Shown here: piece by piece, positions 1-5,087 of the stretch
Position numbering within the stretch: the stretch's first letter is position 1
How the letters are laid out: every line of letters begins with the position of its first letter
Source of the DNA: DATJQA01 sp038057515
Lineage (GTDB): Bacteria > Patescibacteriota > Minisyncoccia > UBA6257 > 2-01-FULL-56-20
Assembly (NCBI GenBank): GCA_038057515.1
Contig: JBBUDB010000026.1
Coordinates: forward strand, 1 to 6,620
Direction of reading: 5' to 3'
Length of the DNA stretch: 6,620 nucleotides
Program-made: the position numbers and the translations under genes
The notes under the pieces: model-generated
Seen by the model: only the letters and a program-made list of their open reading frames with translations
Databases searched by the model: none
Told to the model about the DNA's origin: nothing

Positions 1-7
1 GTTATTT

Positions 8-532
8 ATGAAAAACTCAAAACAGGTGCCAATACAAAGCCCGCCGCCGATGCCGGTCGCAGCTATTTCTACATCGACTGCACCCATAACTTCCACCTCC
101 ACCGCGCCTACCCAAGCAACCAGCACTTCAGAAACCAAAATCTACCGTAACGAGCAGTGGGGATTTGAATTTCAGTATCCAATCAATTTGATTGTTCGAG
201 AAAATACTTTTGGCGGCTATTACAGCAAGTTTAACGTTGAAATTGTTGCTAAACAAGGAAAATATCTAGACACAGTTCTTTTGGTGAACGTAGTTTTGCC
301 TGAATTTGCTGATCGCACATTTCTTAGTATGAGCGCAACTACTTCTACTGTAATCATTGCCGGAATATCAGGAATTAAATACGAGTACGAATTTGAGGGC
401 TTGCCCGAAGTTGCTATTGTTCTGCCATTTGAACAGTATAAAGTTATTTTGGGGAGAGAAGGTTCGACTATGCAGCATGAATACGATAATTATGTTAACC
501 AAATCTTCACCTCGTTTAAATTCTTGAAGTGA
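8..532 (+). CDS. Secreted or membrane-anchored protein with a Pro/Thr/Ser linker and a C-terminal globular domain, probably 5'-partial
   Basis: The product is unrecognised at family level. Residues 8-43 are a low-complexity Pro/Ser/Thr/Ala linker (SPPPMPVAAISTSTAPITST and onward), as found after the membrane anchor of exported proteins. A globular domain of about 130 residues follows. It opens with KIYRNEQWGFEFQYP and ends with QIFTSFKFLK, a pattern I associate with PsbP-like or lipoprotein domains of CPR bacteria ('YxNxxYGFEFxYPxxW ... STFKF'). No signal peptide or membrane segment is present from the first ATG, and no ribosome binding site is visible. The frame is open to the left edge (Leu-Phe before this Met), so the true start with an anchor is probably outside the window and this Met may be internal. 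Codon use is clearly AT-rich compared with the GC-rich genes that follow, which suggests a different origin or weaker selection. That it is a coding gene is fairly sure; the function is unknown. Confidence 0.75.
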   Translation: MKNSKQVPIQSPPPMPVAAISTSTAPITSTSTAPTQATSTSETKIYRNEQWGFEFQYPINLIVRENTFGGYYSKFNVEIVAKQGKYLDTVLLVNVVLPEFADRTFLSMSATTSTVIIAGISGIKYEYEFEGLPEVAIVLPFEQYKVILGREGSTMQHEYDNYVNQIFTSFKFLK

Positions 533-836
533 AACCCGATAGTGATACGGCAACTATTAACCTCGGCTCGAACGGCGTCGTCCCTGTCGCCATCTTCGGC
601 TCGGCGACATTTGATGTCCCGTTTGGAACGTGGAATCTTAGTTTCTGATATGCTGCAACGTAAGGTGAACCTCTCTATTTCTACAAACCGAGATGGCTCT
701 CCGACACCGAGCTTGAGTATCGCTTGCCATCCGGCGCGACGACGACATACGCTATTCCATAGTGAGCTACGATAACGGCAACAACCGGAGAAGCGGCGGC
801 AGGACTATCGGACTTCACCGCCCGATCAAGGTATAA
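529..836 (+). pseudogene. Frameshifted remnant of a surface or repeat-domain protein
   Basis: The stretch between the first gene and the pseudouridine synthase has no intact gene, but broken frames look protein-like. In the frame starting at GTG 529 the translation gives VKPDSDTATINLGSNGVVPV followed by AIFGSATFDV. This matches my memory of a domain widespread in bacterial surface proteins (INLGSxGVxPVAIxGSATFDV, usually followed by a Val/Ile-Asp-Pro stretch). The frame stops at TGA 646 and again at TAA 661. It then reads as GEPLYFYKPRWLSDTELEYR and onward to TAG 760, and the +3 frame continues with SIVSYDNGNNRRSGGRTIGL up to TAA 834-836. Three consecutive pieces in two frames fit decay by stops and small indels. 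A sequencing or assembly error is an alternative, but more than one event would be needed. The 5' part of the original gene is absent: the homologous stretch begins right at the end of the preceding gene. The family link is from memory. Confidence 0.42.
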
Positions 837-837
837 T
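832..837 (+). promoter_or_regulatory. TATAAT -10 box just ahead of the pseudouridine synthase
   Basis: A perfect -10 hexamer TATAAT lies 8 bases before the TTG start. No convincing -35 box is found 16-18 bases upstream. If it is used, transcription would begin within a few bases of the start codon and give a leaderless or nearly leaderless mRNA. That fits the lack of a properly spaced Shine-Dalgarno; the nearest purine run, AAGG at 828-831, is 14 bases away. Confidence 0.35.
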
Positions 838-845
838 TAGTTATC

Positions 846-1571
846 TTGAATATTCTCTACGAAGACGACGAGATCCTCGCCCTCGATAAGCCCGCGGGAG
901 TGCTGGTGCACGGCTTTCCGGCCGGACGACGGCGGCCACAGGTCGAGAAGGGAACCATTGTCGCCTGGCTTCGCAAACACCGACCGGAGATAACGGGCGT
1001 CGGCGATGATAGAGATGAACGTCCGGGCATCGTGCACCGGCTCGACAAGGACACCTCGGGCGTTCTTCTCGTCGCGAAAACGCAGGCCGCCTTCCTGCAG
1101 TTAAAAAAACTTTTCCAGAACCGCGAGATGGAAAAAACATATCTGGCCGTTGTTTCTGGTTGGCCCGAACCGGAGAAGGGGACGATAGAGAAACCGATCG
1201 GCATCGTGGACGGAAGCGTGAAGCGCAGTGTCCATGCCACGAAGTTTTTGAAACCGGCGCGCACCAGCTACGAGGTCGTGCGCCGCCTCGCGCTCCCGGA
1301 TGGCGGGCGAGCGGCGCTCTTGCGCGTAAGCCCCAAGACCGGGCGGACACATCAAATCCGCGTTCACCTCGCCTCGATCAATCATCCGATCTTGGGCGAT
1401 GCGCTCTATGGGGGTCGCAGGGGGGCGAAGGGCGCCGCGCCGCGGCTTCTTTTGCACGCCTCGGCCATTGTGTTCTCTCCCGATTCGGGCCGCCGCCTTG
1501 AGATCGAAGCACCTCTGCCACCGGATTTCAAGGATTTCCTGGCGTCGGCGGGCGAGACGGCGGAAATATAG
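846..1571 (+). CDS. RluA-family pseudouridine synthase (large-subunit rRNA or tRNA)
   Basis: Converts specific uridines of RNA to pseudouridine; family members RluA, RluC and RluD act on 23S rRNA, and RluA also on tRNA. The 241 residues cover the catalytic domain only. ILYEDDEILALDKPAGVLVHG is the usual opening strand (residues 3-23). HRLDKDTSG (64-72) is the family signature, with D67 the expected catalytic aspartate. KTYLAVVSG is at 97-105, GRTHQIRVHL at 166-175, HPILGDALYGG at 180-190, RLLLHA at 200-205 and APLPPDF at 222-228. All key motifs are intact. There is no N-terminal S4 domain, so it resembles the short RluA-type members; the target site cannot be read from sequence. The start must be TTG 846: an in-frame stop lies at 834-836, no ATG or GTG lies between, and the family N-terminus begins here. 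Codon use is GC-rich like the pilus genes. Confidence 0.93.
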   Translation: MNILYEDDEILALDKPAGVLVHGFPAGRRRPQVEKGTIVAWLRKHRPEITGVGDDRDERPGIVHRLDKDTSGVLLVAKTQAAFLQLKKLFQNREMEKTYLAVVSGWPEPEKGTIEKPIGIVDGSVKRSVHATKFLKPARTSYEVVRRLALPDGGRAALLRVSPKTGRTHQIRVHLASINHPILGDALYGGRRGAKGAAPRLLLHASAIVFSPDSGRRLEIEAPLPPDFKDFLASAGETAEI

Positions 1572-1581
1572 AGATATTTGG

Positions 1582-1590
1582 TTATCCACA
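1582..1590 (+). other. Perfect DnaA-box match (TTATCCACA)
   Basis: TTATCCACA matches the strong DnaA-box consensus TTATNCACA exactly. It lies 11 bases after the pseudouridine synthase stop and 6 bases before the -35 candidate of the prepilin promoter. Only one box is seen and there is no AT-rich unwinding region, dnaA or dnaN, so this is not an origin. It could be a DnaA regulatory or titration site, or a chance match. Confidence 0.3.
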
Positions 1591-1596
1591 GGCCGC

Positions 1597-1628
1597 TTGA
1601 CGAACTGGCGAGGCCACTGTGCTACAAT
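1597..1628 (+). promoter_or_regulatory. Candidate promoter P1 of the prepilin gene
   Basis: TTGACG (1597-1602) and TACAAT (1623-1628) are good -35 and -10 matches, and the -10 is preceded by TGC, an extended -10 (TGn). The 20-bp spacer is longer than the usual 17, so activity would lean on the extended -10. The expected start of transcription is near 1635, giving a leader of about 100 nt before the prepilin ATG at 1733. Confidence 0.42.
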
Positions 1629-1649
1629 GAATGAAATCATACAAATCAG

Positions 1650-1679
1650 TTGTCCCGAAGCGAAGCGAGGGGCTACAAT
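1650..1679 (+). promoter_or_regulatory. Candidate promoter P2 of the prepilin gene
   Basis: TTGTCC (1650-1655) and TACAAT (1674-1679) are separated by 18 bp, close to the ideal for a housekeeping sigma factor. The -10 box repeats the GCTACAAT of P1 51 bases upstream, so the two look like tandem promoters. The expected transcript start is near 1686, about 47 nt before the prepilin start. Confidence 0.35.
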
Positions 1680-1732
1680 AACAGCAAGTTCGTATGAAAC
1701 ATAAATCAAAGGTCATTCTTACTTAACTATTT

Positions 1733-2311
1733 ATGAACGCCACTCATTCTAATTCTAAAAACGCCAAGGGTTTCACCCTCATTGAACTCCTGGTCGTCAT
1801 CGGCATCGTCGTCGTTCTCTCGGTCGTCGTCTTACTCACCCTAAACCCCGCCCAGCTCCTCCGGCAGGCCCGCGACTCGACGCGCATCTCCGACCTTGGC
1901 ACCCTGAAGAGCGCCCTCGCTCTCTACCTCGCCGACGTCACGACGCTGGCTCTTGGCAACACCGGACTTTGCTACGTTTCTACTTCAACTTCTCCGGGCG
2001 TAAATTGCCTGGTTTTCGCAGCTGGCACGACGACGGTAACCAATGCCGCGAGTTCCTCGCTCGTAAATGGCCAGGGCTGGATCCCGGTCAACTTCAACGA
2101 CATCAGCTCTGGCGCTCCGCTTTCGGTGTTACCTCTCGACCCAGCAAACACCGCGGCCCTCTTCTACGCCTACCGAGCCAACACATCAACCCTCGTCTAC
2201 GAGCTCGACGCGATCTTGGAGAGCAATAAGTACATCCCGCTCATGTCGACCGATGGTGGCAACATCTCGACCGCCTATGAAGTCGGCACCGATCCCGGAC
2301 TCGATCTCTAA
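1733..2311 (+). CDS. Type IV prepilin / pseudopilin with class III signal peptide
   Basis: A structural or minor subunit of a type IV pilus or pseudopilus. After processing by a prepilin peptidase it is pulled into the fibre by the ATPase and platform protein encoded downstream. The leader is 13 residues (MNATHSNSKNAKG), with predicted cleavage at G13/F14 and the conserved Glu at mature position 5 (E18). The hydrophobic stretch 19-39 forms the membrane and assembly helix. LNPAQLLRQARDSTRISDL (37-55) and the later GWIPVNFNDISSG, LPLDPAN and DGG...YEVGTDPGLDL segments are typical of CPR pilins. Two cysteines, C80 and C92, could form a disulfide in the globular domain. The ATG is the only possible start, since an in-frame TAA lies at 1724-1726. 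No Shine-Dalgarno stands close to it. It is separated from the ATPase gene by strong hairpins, so it is probably transcribed alone from the promoters above. The match to a major or a minor pilin cannot be decided. Confidence 0.93.
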   Translation: MNATHSNSKNAKGFTLIELLVVIGIVVVLSVVVLLTLNPAQLLRQARDSTRISDLGTLKSALALYLADVTTLALGNTGLCYVSTSTSPGVNCLVFAAGTTTVTNAASSSLVNGQGWIPVNFNDISSGAPLSVLPLDPANTAALFYAYRANTSTLVYELDAILESNKYIPLMSTDGGNISTAYEVGTDPGLDL

Positions 2312-2335
2312 GAGCGATTTGTAGGTTAAGCAAGA

Positions 2336-2374
2336 GCCCCGCACCATACGGTACGGGGCGGGGTCCGTTTCCCC
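2336..2374 (+). terminator. GC-rich double hairpin after the prepilin gene
   Basis: GCCCCGCACC (2336-2345) pairs with GGTACGGGGC (2350-2359) as a 10-bp stem with one C-A mismatch and a 4-base loop. It is followed at once by GGGG (2360-2363) and CCCC (2371-2374) around a 7-base loop. It begins 25 bases after the prepilin stop. There is no clear T-tract after it, so it may act as a transcript-stabilising 3' end or a weak terminator rather than a classical intrinsic terminator. Confidence 0.4.
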
Positions 2375-2404
2375 ACTTCTTAAAGTTGTTCCAACAAAGA
2401 CAAC

Positions 2405-2439
2405 AACATCCTTACAAACTCCAGTTTGTAAGGATGTTT
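2405..2439 (+). terminator. Strong hairpin terminator, 16-bp perfect stem
   Basis: AACATCCTTACAAACT (2405-2420) is perfectly complementary to AGTTTGTAAGGATGTT (2423-2438), leaving only CC between the arms. The 3' arm runs into TTTGCTTC, a modest U-rich tail, and the 5' arm follows A-rich sequence, so it could work in both directions. Together with the upstream GC hairpin it should insulate the prepilin transcript from the genes downstream. Confidence 0.55.
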
Positions 2440-2449
2440 GCTTCAATCA

Positions 2450-2521
2450 ATGAAACCGGAGTACGACTTGGATAAAATTAAATTTGCGACGCGACGCGCC
2501 GCAGGTGTCCAAAAAGGATAA
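2450..2521 (+). CDS. Possible 23-codon ORF or gene remnant ending in the palindrome
   Basis: ATG 2450 opens a short frame, MKPEYDLDKIKFATRRAAGV plus QKG, that stops at TAA 2519-2521 inside the left arm of the 60-bp palindrome. The DLDKIKFAT stretch reminds me of the beginning of a small CPR protein family (KIKFAT at the N-terminus), so this could be the head of a gene cut off when the palindrome arrived. There is no ribosome binding site and it lies directly after a terminator. The memory-based link is weak; it may equally be a chance frame. Confidence 0.18.
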   Translation: MKPEYDLDKIKFATRRAAGVQKG

Positions 2522-2569
2522 TTATATTACATCATACGGCCGTATGATGTAATATAATTATCCTTTTTG
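2510..2569. repeat. 60-bp perfect spacerless palindrome
   Basis: Positions 2510-2539 are the exact reverse complement of 2540-2569, with 30-bp arms and no spacer. The arms begin CAAAAAGGATAATTA and meet in the centre at ACGG/CCGT. The outer A5GG/CCT5 edges look like a bidirectional intrinsic terminator in which an A-tract pairs with the T-tract. The centre ATCATACGGCCGTATGAT could be a dimeric operator. TATAAT lies in the right arm (2553-2558) and its mirror image in the left arm (2521-2526). It ends 32 bp before the start of the membrane-protein gene. The perfect symmetry is seen directly; the role is not known. Confidence 0.95.
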
Positions 2570-2582
2570 AGACGGGTTCTAG

Positions 2583-2594
2583 TATACTTAGGAA
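2583..2594 (+). promoter_or_regulatory. -10-like TATACT and AGGA ribosome binding site before the membrane-protein gene
   Basis: TATACT (2583-2588) resembles a -10 box, but no -35 stands at the proper distance; TTGAGA at 2567-2572 is only 10 bp away. AGGA (2590-2593) is 8 bases before ATG 2602 and is the clearest Shine-Dalgarno in the window. It supports this start. A transcript started from this -10 would begin inside or just after the AGGA, so promoter and RBS may not both be used. Confidence 0.35.
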
Positions 2595-2601
2595 GCATCC
2601 C

Positions 2602-3207
2602 ATGTTGATTACCGAGCGCATCGCCATTTTCACGCTCCTACTCCTCTCGATCGGCCAATTTTTGCTCCGGGCGCCCTTTGCGGCGCGGTTAAAGATGCTC
2701 ATAACCCCCAATCGCTGGCTTCTTTGGATCGGCGCGGGCGCCGGCGTCGCAATTTTGGGTACGACGGCGTGGTGGTCGTATCTCCAGCATCGTCTCTGGG
2801 CAGGGAATGAGTTCACCAAAGCCCTTTTGCCGCCCCATCAGAGCATTTGGTACTTTATTGATCGGATTATCGTAAGAGAGATGGTGGGGCCGTGGTTCGT
2901 GGCTCTCGCTACGGCGGTTCTCGGTTTTTTCGCGTTGCGGTGGCTGAACCGCCGTCGTGGCGAGGTGTTCTTCGAAAAGGAAGAATATCTGCTTTTCGCC
3001 GTCGGCATCTTTCTCTCCGGCTATCCGGGACTCCTCATTTATGCGGTTTTCATGATGCTTGGCGGCCTTATTAAGACGATTACCTACGCGTCTTTCAGAT
3101 GGGGCCGCGCGCCGCTTGCTAATCTTTGGTTGCCTCTCGCGCTTTTTGGTATACTGGTGAAGCATTGGTATGTGCCGCAGGCGCTCCTCTCGCAGTTTAC
3201 GTTTTGA
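2602..3207 (+). CDS. Hypothetical multi-pass inner-membrane protein at the head of the pilus cluster
   Basis: The family is not recognised. The 201 residues contain about five hydrophobic segments: 5-22, 39-60, 97-115, 129-156 (long and possibly a hairpin, containing FLSGYPGLLIY) and 173-187. Between segments 2 and 3 lies a loop of about 35 residues with ALLPPHQSIWYFIDRIIVRE. Between 3 and 4 is a charged loop, RWLNRRRGEVFFEKEEY (113-129). It has no GxGD motif and no paired catalytic aspartates of a type IV prepilin peptidase, and no cysteine motif, so PilD is unlikely despite the location. The start is supported by AGGA 8 bases upstream. The gene ends 49 bp before the ATPase ATG on the same strand, so co-transcription is likely. 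By position it may be a lineage-specific pilus accessory or anchor; that is inference only. Base composition matches the neighbours. Confidence 0.8.
   Translation: MLITERIAIFTLLLLSIGQFLLRAPFAARLKMLITPNRWLLWIGAGAGVAILGTTAWWSYLQHRLWAGNEFTKALLPPHQSIWYFIDRIIVREMVGPWFVALATAVLGFFALRWLNRRRGEVFFEKEEYLLFAVGIFLSGYPGLLIYAVFMMLGGLIKTITYASFRWGRAPLANLWLPLALFGILVKHWYVPQALLSQFTF
3126..3155 (+). promoter_or_regulatory. Candidate internal promoter for the ATPase-platform genes
   Basis: Within the 3' end of the membrane-protein gene, TTGGTT (3126-3131) and TATACT (3150-3155) are 18 bp apart, and the -10 is preceded by TGG, an extended -10. The transcript would begin near 3162, leaving a leader of about 95 nt before the ATPase start. 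It could allow the ATPase to be made independently of the upstream gene. It lies inside a coding sequence, so chance is possible. Confidence 0.28.
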
Positions 3208-3256
3208 GACCGGGGGCGTCTTGGTTCCTGTCATCGCCCGAGAGCCGTAGAGTTCC

Positions 3257-4972
3257 ATGAACCTATTTATCCCCGCCGATCAGCTTAAGAACCGGCTCAC
3301 TCAGGAAAACCTGGTGACGCCGGAGCGTTTTGATGCGCTTGCCACCGAGGCGGAGCGTAAGAATCAGAACCTGATCGACGTGCTCATTTCGGAGCGCGTC
3401 GCGACGGCGGACTATTTAAGCGCCCTGGTCGCCGCCGCCTTCGGAGTCGAACTCGCAAATCTCGCGGCCCGCACCATAAACGAGGAGACGCTCCGCCTCC
3501 TGCCCGAAGACCTGTCGCGCCAGCGCGAGGTAATCGCCTTCGCCCGGGAAGAGGACGGCACGATCGACGTCGCCATGGCTGACCCGAGCAACCTCGAGAC
3601 GATCGAGTTCCTGACCCAGCGTTTGGGCGCGAAAGTGAAGCCCTTTCTCGCCGTGTCCGACGACCTCGACCGCGGCTTTGCGATCTACGGCTCCCGCTCG
3701 ACGGGCGATTTTAAGAAAATAGTCGAGGAGAACATCCAGGCCTCGTTGCGCAGCCCGAGCCGGACGAGCGAAGAAGCGGCGACCGAAGTGCCGATCGTTT
3801 CCATCGTCGACAGCATCATGGCTTACGCCATCTCCATGCGCGCCTCCGATATTCACATCGAAGTGATCGAGGAAGCGACGATGATCCGCTATCGCATCGA
3901 CGGCATTCTCTACGAGATAATCCGCATTCCGAAGACGGTCCATAGCGCGCTCGTCGCGCGCTTGAAGATCCTTTCAGGGCTGAAGATCGACGAGCATTAC
4001 AAGCCGCAAGACGGTCGTTTTCGCCACCAGATGGTGAATCAGGTCGTCGACGTCCGCGTGGCGGTGATGCCGACCTACTACGGCGAGAAGGTGGAAATGC
4101 GCCTTCTTGAGTCCTCCCAAAAGCCGCTTTCCCTCGAAGAACTCGGCATGCTTAAGGAGACGGCCGCGATCGTGGTCGAAGCCATAAAGAAGACCTTCGG
4201 CATAGTCCTGGTCTGCGGCCCGACCGGTTCCGGCAAGACGACAACCCTCTACGGACTCATGGAAATTCTTAATAAGCCGAACGTGAATGTTTGCTCGATC
4301 GAGGATCCGATAGAGTACAACATGCGCTACGTGAACCAGTCGCAGATCAACGTCCAAGCGGGCGTCACCTTTGCCACCGGCCTTCGGGCGCTTCTCCGGC
4401 AGGACCCGAATATCATCATGGTCGGCGAGATTCGCGACAAGGAAACCGCCGGCATCGCCGTCCAAGCGGCGCTTACCGGTCACCTCCTTCTTTCTTCACT
4501 GCACACGAACGACGCCCCGACGGCCGTGCCGCGTCTCTTCGACCTCGGCGTGCCGCCGTTCCTCGCCGCTTCGACCCTAAACCTTATCATCGCCCAGCGC
4601 CTGGTGCGACGCATCTGCGCCGCTTGCATTTACTCCTACGATGCCGGAGAAGACATTAAGAAGGCGATCGAAAAGCAACTTGTCGAACTCGGCGTGCCGA
4701 ATGGCGCCCAGGCCGTTCCCAAAACATTCTACCGCGGCAAAGGATGCGTCGTTTGCGGCGATACGGGCTATCGGGGACGCCTGGCTATCGTCGAGGTCCT
4801 AAAGATCACCGATACGATGAAAAATATCATCGTTGATCCGCAGTTTAGTTTGCAGGCCATCACCGGCGAGGCGCGCAATCAGGGGTCGCGGACGATGTTC
4901 GAAGACGGTCTTGAAAAGATCCAGCTTGGCATTACGACCATTGAAGAGGTGATGCGCGTCATCAAAGAGTAG
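3257..4972 (+). CDS. pilB: Type IV pilus assembly / type II secretion ATPase, PilB/GspE family
   Basis: A hexameric cytoplasmic ATPase that powers pilin extraction and fibre growth through the platform protein PilC. The 571 residues are close to full PilB/GspE length. An N-terminal MshEN/GspE-N-like region (about 1-145) is followed by the linker and N2 domain with RASDIHIE (195-202) and RYRIDGILYE. The motor domain has Walker A GPTGSGKT (321-328, K327), Asp box SIEDPIEY (347-354), Walker B IIMVGEIRD (386-394, E391) and His box LHTND (415-419, H416). A CxxC...CxxC zinc motif is at C454/C457 and C497/C500, which marks the extension ATPases and is absent from PilT. All catalytic residues are present. 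The ATG has only a weak purine run (TAGAG) ahead of it, but the protein begins at a normal N-terminus. It is followed by pilC after a 115-bp AT-rich gap. PilB and GspE cannot be separated by sequence alone; no secretin or other Gsp gene is visible, which favours pilus use. Confidence 0.96.
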   Translation: MNLFIPADQLKNRLTQENLVTPERFDALATEAERKNQNLIDVLISERVATADYLSALVAAAFGVELANLAARTINEETLRLLPEDLSRQREVIAFAREEDGTIDVAMADPSNLETIEFLTQRLGAKVKPFLAVSDDLDRGFAIYGSRSTGDFKKIVEENIQASLRSPSRTSEEAATEVPIVSIVDSIMAYAISMRASDIHIEVIEEATMIRYRIDGILYEIIRIPKTVHSALVARLKILSGLKIDEHYKPQDGRFRHQMVNQVVDVRVAVMPTYYGEKVEMRLLESSQKPLSLEELGMLKETAAIVVEAIKKTFGIVLVCGPTGSGKTTTLYGLMEILNKPNVNVCSIEDPIEYNMRYVNQSQINVQAGVTFATGLRALLRQDPNIIMVGEIRDKETAGIAVQAALTGHLLLSSLHTNDAPTAVPRLFDLGVPPFLAASTLNLIIAQRLVRRICAACIYSYDAGEDIKKAIEKQLVELGVPNGAQAVPKTFYRGKGCVVCGDTGYRGRLAIVEVLKITDTMKNIIVDPQFSLQAITGEARNQGSRTMFEDGLEKIQLGITTIEEVMRVIKE

Positions 4973-4977
4973 AGCAA

Positions 4978-5085
4978 AATTGAAATTGCAAAAATCAAAA
5001 TGACGGAACAAAGTGATAGAATGAAGAAAACAACCACTAGACAGAAACGTCCAATTTATTTTTCATTTTGATTTTTAATTTTACT
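4978..5085. repeat. AT-rich inverted repeat between the ATPase and platform genes
   Basis: AAAAATCAAAATGA at 4990-5003 is exactly complementary to 5063-5076, with 59 bp between. Further out, CAAAATT (4976-4982) has a near counterpart in AATTTTA (5077-5083), but the left arm carries 7 extra bases, as if the two arms were diverged copies of one AT-rich unit in opposite orientation. The gap is sharply AT-rich against GC-rich genes on both sides. It could form a weak attenuating structure ahead of pilC or be a dispersed intergenic repeat. No gene is seen in it. Confidence 0.5.
5014..5022 (+). promoter_or_regulatory. Extended -10 candidate ahead of pilC
   Basis: TGATAGAAT combines TGn with TAGAAT. 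No -35 is found at 16-18 bp; TTGCAA at 4986-4991 is too far. It lies inside the AT-rich gap, 65 bp before the pilC ATG, where a separate start of transcription would make sense. Weak evidence. Confidence 0.22.
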
Positions 5086-5087
5086 CT

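Noticed and set aside
542..775. 77-codon plus-strand frame in the gap after the first gene
   Set aside because: Its product is low-complexity Ser/Arg; the protein-like signal in this stretch lies in the other two frames.
1582..1590. Replication origin around the DnaA-box match
   Set aside because: A single box without clustered copies, unwinding region or dnaA/dnaN neighbours.
1627..1704. 25-codon frame MNEIIQISCPEAKRG... before the prepilin
   Set aside because: Its ATG overlaps the -10 box of P1, so it would precede the transcript start; no ribosome binding site.
1101..1709. Long open frame on the minus strand across the pseudouridine synthase gene
   Set aside because: It is antisense to a gene with full family motifs; such frames are expected in GC-rich codon use, and its product has no recognisable pattern.
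2602..3207. Prepilin peptidase (PilD) as identity of the membrane protein
   Set aside because: No GxGD motif and no paired conserved aspartates; topology and loops do not fit the A24 family.
3416..4483. Two long minus-strand open frames inside the ATPase gene
   Set aside because: They mirror the codon bias of pilB; their translations are rich in Asp/His/Arg as usual for antisense frames and have no start signals.
3257..4972. Retraction ATPase PilT as identity of the ATPase
   Set aside because: The protein is 571 residues with an N-terminal GspE-N/MshEN-like region and the CxxC...CxxC zinc motif, both typical of PilB/GspE and not of PilT.
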